The position numbers and the translations under genes are program-made. From Jimgerdemannia flammicorona (Eukaryota > Mucoromycota > Endogonomycetes > Endogonales > Endogonaceae): a stretch of 16,822 bases of DNA. The stretch lies in contig RBNI01003029.1 in the NCBI GenBank assembly GCA_003990745.1, forward strand, positions 1-16,822. Direction: 5' to 3'. Positions within the stretch are counted from its first letter, which is position 1, and each line of letters opens with the position of its first letter. Below are positions 1 through 10,092 of the stretch, piece after piece. The notes beneath the pieces were generated by a model that saw nothing but the letters and a program-made list of their open reading frames with translations, was not told where the DNA came from and did no database searches.

Positions 1-14
1 AAAAAAAAAAAAAA
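1..14. repeat. Poly-A tract at the window edge
   Basis: Fourteen A residues open the window. Read on the minus strand this is a T tract inside the fourth palC intron, whose donor GTGCGT begins at 31. It may be a real polypyrimidine stretch or simply where the assembled sequence begins. Confidence 0.8.
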
Positions 15-31
15 GCACTAAAAATACGCAC

Positions 32-917
32 TTTGAAAGAGCCGCCGGCAACTCGCGGACGACCTCGGGCGGCCCTTTTGACGTAGCGGTCTTGCCAAAC
101 CTGTCCACTACATCCTCGGCGACGAACGCAAAGATGCCTGCGGCCGTACACAGAAGGTCCGCCACCTGTGAAGATTTGCCCACAGTAAGTAGACGTCAGC
201 GTTCATAATGACCTCAAATGTACGCCATCTGAATTGCAATTCCCCCTTCCCCTCACCCCATCCGCCCACTCACCTTATTGTACCTGTCGGCCTCGGGCCC
301 TGAGCCGGACTGAGCCAGCAGGGATGTGGCCCAAAGGGAGGAAGTGTAGCCATAGGTGAGTAGGGTGAAGATAAGTTCGTAATAGATGCCCTTGCATTCT
401 ATACGCTGGGTCTGCTTGAGGACTGAGGTGCCCAGGGTCGATCGCCAACTAAACTCTAAAATGAAGGGGAGGGAGAGAAATGTTAAAACGAATCAAGAAA
501 AAAAATGAATGGAAGGGCGAGCGGAGGATAGAAATAGGGCGTACCGATCTCTTTCTTCAACTTCAGGGTGTCGGTCTCAAGGCAGGCAATGATGCCGACG
601 AGGTAAGGGAGATAATCTTCTATCGTCTGTATACAAGAACACGCATGTGAATAATACTCGTAAGGTGCATCCCTCTTTTTTAATAGTTACTTCAATCCGT
701 CACAAGCGGCCCCTCCACGCCATCCACTTCTCACCTTCATGATCCGAACCAGGTCCCTGGCCTCGTCGTCCTCCCTCTTGGCTTCCTTGAGCACGCCCCT
801 CAGGCGTCCACGCAGGGCAGTGGCCTCCGAGATCTCGTTTGCATAGTCACCGGGGTCGACAAAGTAGTCGGCGAAGGAGATGGAGCCGGTGGTAGGTAGG
901 GCGTAGGGGTAACTCAT
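32..917 (-). CDS. palC: PalC homologue (BRO1 domain, alkaline pH signalling), 5' part only
   Basis: Four exons can be joined on the minus strand: 917-735, 626-545, 455-274 and 165-32, with introns of 108, 89 and 108 nt, all GT..AG, and a fourth donor (GTGCGT) at 31. They give 193 complete codons. The protein opens MSYPYALPTTGSISFADYF, the P-[YF]-x-LPTT-x-x-x-SF start I associate with fungal PalC. It continues with RGRLRGVLKEAKR, then TIEDYLPYL at the start of exon 2 and YYELIFTLLTYGY in exon 3, fitting the helical BRO1 domain. PalC family members are usually more than twice this length, so the C-terminal half lies beyond the left edge. By family knowledge PalC links the pH sensor complex to ESCRT-III (Vps32) and so to proteolytic activation of PacC. 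The start at 917 has A at -3; an in-frame upstream ATG at 989 adds residues unlike the family and is less likely. CpG content is normal and no stop interrupts the exons. Confidence 0.8.
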
Positions 918-1359
918 GGTGTGATTTCGGAGGCAAGAGACGAGGGGTGTGGCTGCCTCGAAATGAATATGGGTGATGACGTCATACACCAGTGGGGAAT
1001 TCGTTTTATTCGCTTATTTCAACCACGTCGTACGAAATATGTCCATGTCCAATGTGTCCAACGTAAAAGACGGAGCATGTCAAACAATTTTGTCTCTGCG
1101 AGCCTCCTTGTACGCAAGCTTTGTATCGAAGGGATTCCATGTCGCCTTGTCTGTTTCGGTCGACTGCCCCGCCCCCCTCCTCAACCAACAGCAGCCCGTG
1201 CCAGGGGAAGCCCAAACCGCGCATGCCCCATCACAATTCCTCTTCCATTTCGCGTAAACGCATCCAACCGAACCCGTCGTCCCACGTTATTCCCCACCCT
1301 TCCTCTTTCCATTTTCATATCCCATAATCCACACAAGCCATTCATCGATACAATCGGAC
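918..1359. promoter_or_regulatory. Divergent intergenic region between palC and the small membrane ORF
   Basis: About 440 bp separates two start codons pointing away from each other. It contains a perfect CRE-like octamer (977-984) near palC and a C/T-rich stretch at about 1225-1330 just upstream of the plus-strand ORF, typical of fungal promoters. A GCCAGG at 1200-1205 fits the PacC consensus GCCARG, but a hexamer this degenerate is expected by chance in such a length. Several open frames cross the region in different registers; none looks like a protein. Confidence 0.5.
977..984. promoter_or_regulatory. CRE/ATF-type palindrome TGACGTCA
   Basis: The perfect palindrome TGACGTCA lies about 60 bp upstream of the palC start codon. 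bZIP proteins of the CREB/ATF class bind this octamer. A fixed 8-mer is unlikely by chance in 440 bp, but function is inferred from position only. Confidence 0.4.
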
Positions 1360-1497
1360 ATGGCCATCTCCAAGGGCACCATTTTGTGCTTCCTCCTCCT
1401 CCTCGCCATCGCCGGTTCCCTCGCCTGGCTCTTCATCCACGCCGACCTGGGTGTTCAGGACAACATCCCGACAGACTCCTTCGACCCGTGTGCGTGA
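1360..1497 (+). CDS. Small single-pass membrane protein (45 aa) or signal-anchor first exon
   Basis: The ORF starts ATGGCC with G at -3 and encodes 45 residues. After MAISKGT comes one hydrophobic helix (about residues 8-27, ILCFLLLLAIAGSLAWLFI) and then a short acidic, polar tail ending FDPCA. This layout suggests a type II or tail-out single-span membrane protein. A C/T-rich promoter-like stretch precedes it, and the CpG content matches the neighbouring host DNA. It could instead be a first exon: a donor GTGCGT at 1490 and an acceptor TTCTTTAG ending at 1549 would remove 60 nt and continue as YGLCG plus a phenylalanine run from the T tract before a stop at 1582, which is not convincing as protein. 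I do not recognise a family. Confidence 0.45.
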   Translation: MAISKGTILCFLLLLAIAGSLAWLFIHADLGVQDNIPTDSFDPCA

Positions 1498-1562
1498 ATG
1501 AGGGATGCGAATCATCCTGAGGCCAAGGAAGGGAAAGCGTATTCTTTAGATGGCTTATGTGG

Positions 1563-1582
1563 TTTTTTTTTTTTTTTTTTTT
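1563..1582. repeat. 20-nt poly-T tract
   Basis: Twenty consecutive T residues lie just downstream of the small membrane ORF. They could be the poly-A end of a minus-strand retroposed sequence or a 3' UTR tract. No element could be recognised to its right. Confidence 0.8.
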
Positions 1583-2007
1583 GATATACTTTTTTCCGTC
1601 CTCGACTTCATATTCTCTTCTGTTGCTCTCGTCGAAAGAATACCTCAGCCTTCACTTTCTTTTCTGATACTACTAGTTATAAAGAGGACTCTAATATTTG
1701 CACCGTTTCAAGCAAATTCCGCATGTAAATATATACATAGTACATATTCACCCACCTCATATTAACAAAGTGCATTGACATTACATGCGTTTTATTCCTC
1801 CTCATCACGGTATTAGAAGCATATAAGCTATTTTAGTTATTTCACATTATACCTTCCTCCTCTTTCCCCGACCATCAGCCAACTTCCATCTCACGATGAA
1901 TGTTGTAAAACGGAAATGCAATCATTGTCTTTGTCAATTATCTCAGTAAGCAGACTCATTTTATTATAACAACTACCATGCAACAGCTCTAGAAATAGTA
2001 TAATTGT
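1583..2007. other. AT-rich spacer with no recognisable gene
   Basis: CpG dinucleotides are still present up to about 1916 and then vanish, so the host/transposon junction probably lies between about 1915 and 2010. Neither strand shows a credible protein: the frame open from 1550 starts with a phenylalanine run encoded by the T tract. The stretch may hold the 3' UTR of the plus-strand ORF. Confidence 0.5.
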
Positions 2008-2856
2008 TTATTGATAATATATTCTATCTCTATTATGCTTCCTTAGCTTTTCCATCATCTGCTGGATGTGCTGCAGATGTTCTTTGGCTGTCTTGTTATA
2101 GATGATAATATCATTTACATAAACTATCATCCATCTTCCTATGTCATAGTGAAAGATTTTATTCATCATTTGCTGAAAGCTTGCTGGTGTATTACACATT
2201 CCAAATGGCATTTGCAGATAGACATAGGTTCTATCTGGGGTGATAAAAGCAGATTTTTTACTTGTTGCTTCAGTGAGACCAATCTGGTAGAATTCTGAGT
2301 ATAAATCCAAGGTATTGTAATACTGTATTTTATCTCCCAGAGTTACAAGGATGTCACTGATGAGGGGCAGTGGTTGGTAATCCTTCTTTATAGTTAGGTT
2401 GAGCTTCTTGTAATTGGTGTAGAGCCTTGGGGTAAATTCTTCTAGTTTTTTTTCTTTTTTGAGAGCTAGTATAACTGATAAGACCTAAGGGCTGCTGACT
2501 TCTTTGATGATACTGGCTTCTTTCATTTGCTTGATTTCTTCTCTGAGCCATTCATAATAGGCTGGCAGAATTGGCCTTGCTTTTTGATAGATTGGTTCAG
2601 TGTCTCCTATATCTATATCATAATAGTAGTATAGAGTCTTTCTCTTAATATCTTTAAAGTCTGTGGTCAGAATATTCTTGAATTCATAGAGTATCTTCTT
2701 GAGTTCCTCCTTGAGTGAGAATTCATTTCTAATAGTGTAGCTATACTTATTTATAGTTTCTTCTTTCTTGTAGTCTAATTTAGTAATCTTAGTACTAATA
2801 AATACTTCTCTTTCAGTAGATCTAAATTCTTTCTTTCTTCTTTCTGTTTTCTCCAA
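2008..2856 (-). pseudogene. Gypsy reverse transcriptase fragment with mutated YVDD box
   Basis: Two open stretches in one frame (2856-2485 and 2310-2008) are joined across a TAA near 2482. The first contains the pre-RT and finger signature (YQKARPILPAYYEWLREEIK, then KEASIIKEVSSP). The joining sequence has the palm pattern of gypsy RTs (LKKEKK, YKKLN). The second has LDLYSEFYQIGL, then FITPDRTYVYLQMPFGMCN and TPASFQQMMN, all standard Ty3/gypsy RT motifs. The catalytic box at 2110-2121 reads YVND, so the first aspartate of the YVDD pair is now asparagine by one G-to-A transition. The sequence ends shortly after the helix that follows the box. It could not be active. Confidence 0.88.
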
Positions 2857-3848
2857 CTTCTTAATTTCTATGATCTTTGGCTAAAGAACTAGAAAGATTA
2901 ACATTTATATCAGTCAGTCTTTTTTCTTGATTGAAAATAGAATTATAGGATTATAGTTCTTAGCAATAAGTAGTATTTCTCTAATATAATCTGAATTGAT
3001 GACTCCTCCTTTAAAAGTAATCTCACTTTTGGCCAGGCTACTTCTTGTCTTGAGGATCCTGATATAGTCCTTTGGAATAGTCATTTCCAGACTAGTTGCA
3101 AGTAGGGTGATTATCTGGGACTCCAGTACAGTTTTCTCTACTGTAATAATATCTATTCTAGCTATATTCTCTAACTTGTATTCTGATAGAACTACATCAG
3201 AATGGATTTTCCAAATCTTGATCTTGATTTCTTCTTTATTGTTGCTATCCTTTAGGAGAGCTAGTGGTTTGTCATCCTCTTCCTACTTCTTTTCTTATCT
3301 TACCTATTTTTCAGAGATCTTTTGTCTTCTTTTATAATAGATTTTCTTAATTCTGCTGATATATATATTGGTAGCAATTGTCAATATATTTTATATAGTA
3401 TATCTTGATTCTGTGAGAGCAGACTCCTTGTAGTATATATCTTTTAATAATTCTTTTATACTATTCTTCTTCACTAATTCATCTGACTTTCTTTTTCTTT
3501 TTCTAAGTAGTTACTATATAGGCTTCTTCTTACTTACTTCTTCTTCTTCTATCTCAGGCAGTACTCTTTTATTGATATTGATGAAAATTTACATCTTCTG
3601 ACCTCAGTAGATAATCTGTATCTTCTGAATATTGAGATTAATTATTACTTTAACTTTATAAAGCCACTGGTTGCCAATGAGGATATCATAGTTAGTAGTA
3701 TTAAATATAATTATATCTACTAGGATAGTTGCTTCTCAAAACTTGATGGAAATATCTCAGATCTTTCCCAGAGGTATAGCTCTTATACTATCTGCTGTAA
3801 TGAATACCAATTTAGTTACTTCTTCAACCTCCCAATCTAGGCAGTCTG
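2857..3848 (-). other. Decayed gypsy pol segment between protease and RT
   Basis: About 1 kb between the protease DTGA motif and the RT N-terminus. It corresponds to the rest of the protease and the protease-RT linker, but frames change repeatedly and I could not assemble a reliable protein. It is AT-rich, has no visible CpG and carries no other gene. A plus-strand open frame at 3107-3337 is hydrophobic and looks incidental. Confidence 0.55.
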
Positions 3849-4076
3849 CTACTTTCTTGCTAAGAAGGTATTCTCTGCTCCAGTGTCAATAATGGTCTCA
3901 AAGATTCTATCTTCAATTTGATAGGTTGTATTGGTAGATATCTTGTAATTATCTTCACTCTCTTCTCTAGAGTCTTCTTGAATATTGTTGGCCTCAGTTA
4001 TCTTCCATCTTTGTTTCTTAGTTATCTCAATAAGTCTATATCTCATTTGCTGTCTAAATATGAGTATTTCTGCCAA
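3849..4076 (-). pseudogene. Gypsy aspartic protease N-terminal fragment
   Basis: The minus-strand frame ends with IIDTGAENTFLARK, in which DTGA (about 3876-3887) matches the D-[ST]-G-[AS] active site of retroviral-type aspartic proteases. A stop directly follows LARK, so the rest of the protease is out of frame. Upstream, a basic and acidic linker joins it to the gag side. By family knowledge the protease would cut the Gag-Pol polyprotein. Its position upstream of RT supports the Ty3/gypsy assignment. Confidence 0.7.
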
Positions 4077-4316
4077 CTGGCCAAAGGTTGTATTGACTTT
4101 TTGTAAACTGAGATCTTTGAAGATATTATACTTAAAAGTCTTGATCTTATAAAGTTCTTCTTCTTCTTTTCTTCTTTACTAGCTAGGATAGTTTCTCAAA
4201 TAATATCTTGAACAGCCTATTCTAGCTCCATATCTTGATCTATTCCTTTATCTTGGCTTTCTATAGTAGTTTCCATCTGTTTTTCCACAGAGTTCTTCTT
4301 GGGTCTCCCTGATAAT

Positions 4317-4329
4317 CTCTTATAGAGTT
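4317..4329. repeat. Target site duplication, left copy
   Basis: CTCTTATAGAGTT is repeated exactly at 10080-10092. The two copies bracket the LINE body and poly-A tail, as expected from target-primed reverse transcription. Weaker similarity in the bases to the left of each copy suggests the original duplication was up to about 20 bp. Confidence 0.8.
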
Positions 4330-4330
4330 T

Positions 4331-4332
<2 letters not shown>

Positions 4333-4361
<29 letters not shown>
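4333..4361 (-). repeat. LINE poly-A tail (29 nt)
   Basis: Twenty-nine uninterrupted T on the plus strand are the 3' poly-A of the minus-strand LINE. The tail adjoins the left target site duplication, separated only by TCA. Confidence 0.85.
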
Positions 4362-4364
<3 letters not shown>

Positions 4365-4715
4365 GTTATTTGAACTCTGCTATTTATTACCAATCTATTA
4401 ATAAATATACAGTATCTCCTCCCCCTACCTGATTCCCATAGAGGAGTCTCTTCCCATATCATCACAAATAAAGATCATCTTCTCACTCACTACTCTCACC
4501 CTCCCCCTACTCTGCCTACAGATCCTCTCCACTAAGTGATGTCTTTAACTACCCTGCAGCCCCCAACCAAGCCACCAGTCTGTCAAGGTGTCTTCCATAA
4601 GGCTATGCCAATACAATAACCAGTCCCTTAAGCCAAGTCTCCTCTCATCTTTAAACACAAATAGCCAGTGACTGGCCAACTCCACCCAAATTGCCAAAAC
4701 CCAGTCTAAGGTAAG
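4362..4715 (-). other. LINE copy 1 3' untranslated region
   Basis: About 350 bases lie between the ORF2 stop and the poly-A tail. The plus strand is C/T-rich and G-poor. No further gene or recognised motif is seen on either strand. Confidence 0.55.
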
Positions 4716-7700
4716 CTACTTCTTTTCCACCCCTCTCACCAGTCTATCCCTCAGATCTTCCCACTGACCCTGTATGCTATCTCTCTGACTCACTACCCCC
4801 AAGCAGTCCCCAACAGACTGCCAGAAGTTACTAAGTACCTCACACTCTCCTAGCCAATGTTCAGATATCTGCACATATCCCTCTTTCTGTCCTATATTGT
4901 GGTACTCCTCACAGTCAAAACATCTCCCTTTGATAAAGTGACCTGAGTGGAAGTTGAGCATTACATTCCTCCTCAGCATATACTATCAGACCACTTAGTA
5001 CTTTGGTGGCATCCACCTCCTCACCTCAGCACTCCAGGCCCACATGCTATACCAGTTTCACTCTTCTCTGATACTGACTCTCTGTCATCCACTAGGCTAC
5101 AGATTCTGGCCCTATCTCCTTTGGCAGTCTATCCCATCACCAATGTTAAACTTAGCTAAGAGAATGCCTCCTAGCAACACTTGGTTCCATCTCTACATTA
5201 CTGGGTCCCAAGCCACCTCTCTTTTATTACTCTACCAATGAATTCCAATGTAGTGTACCCCCTCTGCTACTCCCCACCAGAAGTCTTTATATCACAATTT
5301 TGCAGTCTTCTGAAGCCCAACCAGTGATAGGAGATCACCTGTCAAGCCTCTTGGTGAGGCCCTCATCTTCCAGACCTTCTATAATAGGGGAACCCAGCTG
5401 TTCCCTCTCAATTCCACCACTCTCATAAACTACTATACTCTCAAGTAGTGTAGCTACTTTGGAAAGTCAACCAGCCTAAGTCCTCCTCTTGCCACTGGTA
5501 AGGATAAGACCTCCTAACTGATCTGACTCTTTCTTTTAGCCCAGATCCACTCTTTGGCCAGCTTTAACAATTGTTTCACTACCCAGGCTGAGAAGTCCAG
5601 ATGATAAGCCAGATACTATAACTTCAGCAGCCAATAGTCATTCAAAATTGAGATACACCCTGCTAGAGATAAATGGCAACCCCCCCAGCTCTGCAGAGCC
5701 TCCCCCCAGATTCCAACTCTCTGCTTCCACCAAAGTCTAGATAATACTGATCCATATACTGACAAATAGATACCCAAGTACTGCACTACCTCACCAGTAA
5801 GGATGATTGTTCTGATAACATCCCCTCTCACTAGACTATTGCTCAACACTATTGTTTCATACTTGTGCCAATTGAGTTTAGCTCCAGAGTTCTCCTCATA
5901 CCACTCCACTGTCTTCTTGAGCTCCTCAATATCTGCAATAGATCTCAGGTCAACCACTATGTTGTCTACAAAGGCCCCGACTTTCTACCCAATTCTAAAG
6001 ATGGAGAGTCTCACTATCTTCCACCTGATTCTGTCCATTAGGGGCTCCAGAGAAAGAGCATATAGAATGGGGGACAGTGGGTCCCCCTGGGGCACTCCTC
6101 TATCTAGAGAAAATAATACCCCTCTATGTTTATTACATATAAGTACAGCCCTACTCCTTTCCAGTAGGCTGATCATTGCCAACCAGAACTGTTGTGGTAC
6201 CCCAGTCCTATCCAATACTTTTGCCAGCCAGACTCACTATACTTGGTCATAAGCCTTCTCTTGGTCTAAGAAGACCAATCACCCATCTAGCCCACAGGCT
6301 CATACCCCTTCAATAACTCCATGCATCCAAGCTGTGCCATCTCTAATGAGCCAGCCTCCTATAAAGCTCCTCTGTTCAATACCCAGGACTTACTGGGCCA
6401 CCTTCTGTAGCCTTGCGACCACTACCTTAGTTACCAACTTTCTGTCCATGTCTAGCAGCATAATTGACTACCAGTTCTTCCAGTCCTTCCACCTTCCTTT
6501 GTTCTTATAAAGCAGTATTACCAGCCTCAGATCCTGTTCCCCCACCCATCTCCCTGTCTATAATATAAAGTCACACAATACTATTATCTCATCCAGAACT
6601 CCTGGGACTTCTACCATCTTCTTCCAGAAGTCCCAGGGCAGACCATCCTCTCCAGGTACCATGCCTGAGATTGTCACAATAAGAATCTAGTAGATCTCTT
6701 TCTCTTGTACTGGCAACACCAAGTCATCTAGTCTATCTGCTTGAGGAGGATACCAATCCTCTAATGTCTGGTCAATAGCAGCAGCATCAGCCCCACCCTC
6801 CTCCTTACTCCACAATCTGCTCTATTGCTTCTTTAGCAAACCAAGAATGTCTTGTATACTATACACCTGTATACCATTAGAGTCAACCACCCCCTCCTAC
6901 CTTTGTTATACCCTTCTTATCTGAAGGGCCCTTGTGAGGTACTTAGAGGACCTCTCCCCTTTCTCCAACTCCTGCCAATGAAGTCATGCTGCCAAGCTCT
7001 GTACTCTTGCCTTCTCCTCATCCCACAGCACCTGTTGCAGTTCTCCAACCTCCATTTTTGTCCTTTTCAATCTCCAATCCTCTCTCTCCTCCATCACCAT
7101 TGCTAGCCCTGCCCAATTCTCTAAGAGTCTGGCCAGTTAAATAGAAGCCCACCTCACCTATCACCTCCTCTACTTCCCAGCCTCCTTGCCAGCCTCACTC
7201 CAGTAAACCCTGGTCATCACTTGCATCCTCATCCACCTAACACCAACTGGGGCACCTTCTTGCTACCAGCTCTCCACCTTCAGTTAAATATCATCTGCCC
7301 ATACATTCTACTGGATCCTATCATCTAATAATGAGGAATTGAGGTACCAATATCTAGGCCCATCCCCACTCCCCCCAAAATGTCCCTGTCCTAACAGCCC
7401 TCAATAATCTGATTAAGGGTACCATTCTACTTCCAGTGACTTCCACACATCCAGTCCCCAGCAGTTAGCTGTCAATATCTAGTCAATTCTCATCCCCAGA
7501 CTCCCCACCTAATGCATGTATATCCTCTGATCTCCCCAATACTCCTTACCAGTATCTATAAGAGCACTAAGTCTTTCTATATTCTCCCATGCCACCAACC
7601 CTTCACTCCTACTCTCAGCTCCCCTTCCATCATCTGTTCTATCCACCAGTACATCCCAGACCATATTGAAATCTCTACCAAGCACATCCACCCCAGCCTC

Positions 7701-8083
7701 TGTAAGGACCCCACTCTTCTAGAGATCCTTCACCCAATCCACTCACTCACTCTGTACAGCAGAGCAGTAACAGAAGCCCATGGTAACTGGCTCTAACCTA
7801 TATGTATCCATTCTCCTCAGATCAATCTATCCCCCTAACTCCTCATATCCTATATCTCCTCTTGGCCCTTTCAGACCAGAATCCCAACCTTATCCTTCTA
7901 AACTACCTCACTTCTCTATTCCTTCATCCATTTCAGCCTATCCAAATCATTCTCACACCAGACATCCTGCAAGAGAAAGAGATCAGCTTCCAATCCCTCC
8001 AGCTAAGTAAAAATGTTCCTATGTCAAGAAGCACTCTATAACCCATTCACATTCAAAGAGAAAATGTTGGTTGTACTATTCAT
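4716..8083 (-). pseudogene. LINE ORF2: APE endonuclease, reverse transcriptase and CCHC motif
   Basis: The inferred start is ATG at 8083, 31 nt after the ORF1 stop, giving MNSTTNIFSLNVNGL. NVNGL is the first APE-endonuclease motif. A second (LFLLQDVWCEN) follows at about 7960-8000, and GRDFNMV at about 7665-7679 matches the GDFN motif with an altered glycine neighbour. In the RT, FLDQEKAYDQV (6240-6272) is catalytic motif A and GVPQGDPLSPIL (6063-6098) is the LINE fingerprint. The expected FADD box reads FVDN (5961-5972), losing its second aspartate. GAKLNWHKYE follows. Near the C-terminus C-x2-C, H-x4-C (4842-4922) matches the LINE zinc-knuckle-like motif. The length of about 1,120 codons is typical. 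By family knowledge ORF2 nicks the target and reverse-transcribes the element. Many TAG, TAA and TGA stops and frameshifts make it inactive. Confidence 0.88.
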
Positions 8084-8114
8084 AATGAAATACAGTATAT
8101 TATCCAGTCTATCC

Positions 8115-9990
8115 CTACTGCTCCATATTCATCTCTTTCTGCACTATGTTCAGATTATGTTCTGCAGTCACTGCCTCCTCTTCAGCCCTCTGAGCCTCTA
8201 GTCCAGCTAATAGCTCATTCATCTCTCCATCCACCTTCTCCTCAAACTCCTCATGGTACTTCAGGCAGGCCTCCTGCCAGAGCTGCAATCCATAATACTT
8301 GTCCCAGCAATATTTAGCCCTCTCACTAGCAACCCCTGTCATCTCTACCTCCTGCTCCTTATCCACCTCATACCCTTCCTCCTCTAGATATACTGCAAGG
8401 ATATCTGCCTTCAATGCCAACTCCATGCCATCCCCTTACAGAATCTGTGCCCAATGCTCATTACTCATTACTCTCAAGTTTACCTCTCCTAACTCTTCAG
8501 CTGCCAGATTATTCATCATCCTATATATCCAAAGCAGATTCCCCATCTCCTTCCTCCTAGGAGTCACCAGTCTCTCACCATCCAACATCATGATGTCAGC
8601 CCTGGTACTCACAGACTCATCCCACATCTCTGAAACATCCACTAGTTCCTTCTCTCCAACTGCCACCACTTGTCCCCCATTTGCTACCTCAGAAACTCCA
8701 AACTGCACTCACTAGGCCCCCCTCATTGGCACATCCTCTACCACCTGGCTTTGGGAAGATAGACCTCACCTAATAAGAGGGGTAGGGATAGGTGATCCCT
8801 CCCAGTCCTCCTCCCAGACCTCAAATGTGCCATCAGTATATAGATCACTACCAGTCACTTTCCTGTCCTCCCCTGCCACCTTCCCTGTACTCCTGCCATC
8901 CTTATCAGCCCAGATACTTACTTTGGCACCCCCATCTCTACCATTCTATCTGCATCCTTCTGAGGTCTATCTTCCAGCTTAGCCAGTAGCTTCTTCTAAT
9001 ACTTACATCTCTGAACTTATTCTCACTGCCCCTTGTCCACTCTAATCTGCTTCCCATCTACTACCTCTAAGTGTGTTGATTCCACAAAAGCCTTCCAAGT
9101 CTTTGTGCACCTTTCCACCATACCACTCAGCTCTTCCAATGCTTCTAACAAATCCTCTTCCTCCTCCTCACTCCTCTTTACCCTCATTATCTTATACAAG
9201 ATTGCCCCCCAGACTATCACTAAAGGCCAGTCTCTTGCCTTCCTGGTAGCTTCCTTCCTAGCCAGCCAAATCCTCACATCCACATTTCCAGTTCTAAGCA
9301 AGATCCCTTTTCAGATCCTGAAGCTGATGTTCATCACCTTACCATACTCTGCCATGACCTCCTCAACTCTCCTTCTCATCTCTACTACTGTCACCATAAG
9401 TACTCCTTTCACTATCAGTTGTACTATCCTGGGATCTCATCTCAGGCAGTATGCCATAGGGACACACACCTCCCCCATAGTCAAACCAACCTTTAGTACC
9501 TCCTCTAAAGGTTCAGCCTCCTCAAAGCCCACCTCTACTCTCTTTAATTCCTTTAGAAACTTTACTGATACTATTTCAGCCACCTGCTTAGCAATAAGTC
9601 CCAGCACTATTTTCACTATCATTGCTAGGCCCCAGAAGCACAGTGTAACCACAAATACTGAGATTGATTTTTTGAGTAATGGGGCCACCACTAGGCCCAT
9701 CATACTATCTACCAAATCCCCCTACCCTCCAAGCCTCTGCTGCTCAGCCATGCCATCAGCAGTTATATCTGGATTTTTTTCCAGATTGATAGTCCCATCA
9801 CCATCAGCCATCATGCTCACCCCAGCCACTATACCCCCAGCTCCACTGCCTCCTCTCCTTCTGTATCCTCCTGCCAGTAGCCCCCTTATACCCCCCCCCC
9901 CAGTCCAGGGCCTCTCTCCACTTGCTGCCAGTCAAATGTGCTAGGGCCACCCTACCTAGTACATACCTCAGATTGCCTGTTGGTCACTAT
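8115..9990 (-). pseudogene. LINE ORF1 (nucleic-acid-binding type, function inferred), start codon lost
   Basis: The start codon is known from the second LINE copy: its ATGGCG at 16642 aligns with ATAGTG here (9990), so the initiator was lost by a G-to-A change. The following VTNRQS and GGPSTFDWQQV match the other copy. Two stretches (9715-9437 and 9301-9023) are in one frame; the rest (8708-8436 and 8426-8115) is in another, so at least one frameshift lies between 9023 and 8708. The N-terminus is glycine-rich. The C-terminus is highly charged and probably coiled-coil (LEEEGYEVDKEQEVEM; EEFEEKVDGEMNELLAGLEA). I could not find a CCHC knuckle or RRM. ORF1 proteins of LINEs normally bind the element RNA. 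An open frame on the opposite strand (9033-9944) is antisense to this gene. Confidence 0.72.
9891..9901. repeat. 11-nt poly-C tract inside LINE ORF1
   Basis: Eleven C on the plus strand correspond to a run of six G in the second LINE copy (from 16731). The expansion shifts the ORF1 frame and adds to its inactivation. Confidence 0.7.
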
Positions 9991-10079
9991 GTTGTTAGTT
10001 TCTTTTCTCCAAAAATGATGTTGTAAGTGCTTTCTAAAGATTGTATAACCCGAATAATATCAGAGAAAGATGTCATCTC

Positions 10080-10092
10080 CTCTTATAGAGTT
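10080..10092. repeat. Target site duplication, right copy
   Basis: This is an exact copy of 4317-4329, lying just upstream of the LINE 5' end. Similarity to the second LINE copy fades at about 10069, leaving roughly ten bases (TGTCATCTCC) that may be part of a longer, partly diverged duplication. Confidence 0.78.

Larger units (their letters stand above)
2008..4316 (-). mobile_element. Ty3/gypsy LTR retrotransposon, pol part (decayed, 3'-truncated)
   Basis: On the minus strand, protease (about 3880) is followed by reverse transcriptase (2856-2008), the usual Ty3/gypsy order. RNase H, integrase and the 3' LTR are missing: similarity stops just after the RT palm near 2010, so the element is truncated there. 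I saw essentially no CpG across the segment. Reading frames are broken by stops and shifts. Its upstream half, gag, continues on the far side of the inserted LINE at 10093 and above. Deleting the LINE and one 13-bp duplication gives continuous sequence of similar character across 10093/4316. Confidence 0.85.
4333..10079 (-). mobile_element. Full-length non-LTR retrotransposon (LINE copy 1), decayed, inside gypsy
   Basis: A 5.7-kb element with the complete LINE layout on the minus strand: 5' leader (10079-9991), ORF1 (9990-8115), ORF2 with endonuclease, RT and CCHC motif (8083-4716), 3' UTR (4715-4362) and poly-A tail. A 13-bp duplication flanks it. The APE-type endonuclease plus RT, without a visible RNase H, places it among L1/Tad-like LINEs. 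I found only three CpG by eye in the whole element (about 5978, 6416 and 10051). Stops are scattered through both ORFs. The leader and ORF1 start are clearly homologous to the window's right end (16560-16822), a second copy of the same family. Confidence 0.9.

Noticed and set aside
921..1520. 199-residue plus-strand open frame across the palC upstream region
   Set aside because: Composition is Arg/Pro/His-rich low complexity, it overlaps the palC start, and it runs out of frame with the better-supported ORF at 1360.
1550..1765. 71-residue plus-strand ORF starting MAYVV with a Phe run
   Set aside because: The Phe run is the poly-T tract and the remainder is AT-rich without domain features.
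9033..9944. 303-residue plus-strand open frame, Ser/Thr/Pro-rich
   Set aside because: It is antisense to LINE ORF1, which has matching frames and a homologous start in the second LINE copy; the C/T-rich strand lacks stops by composition.
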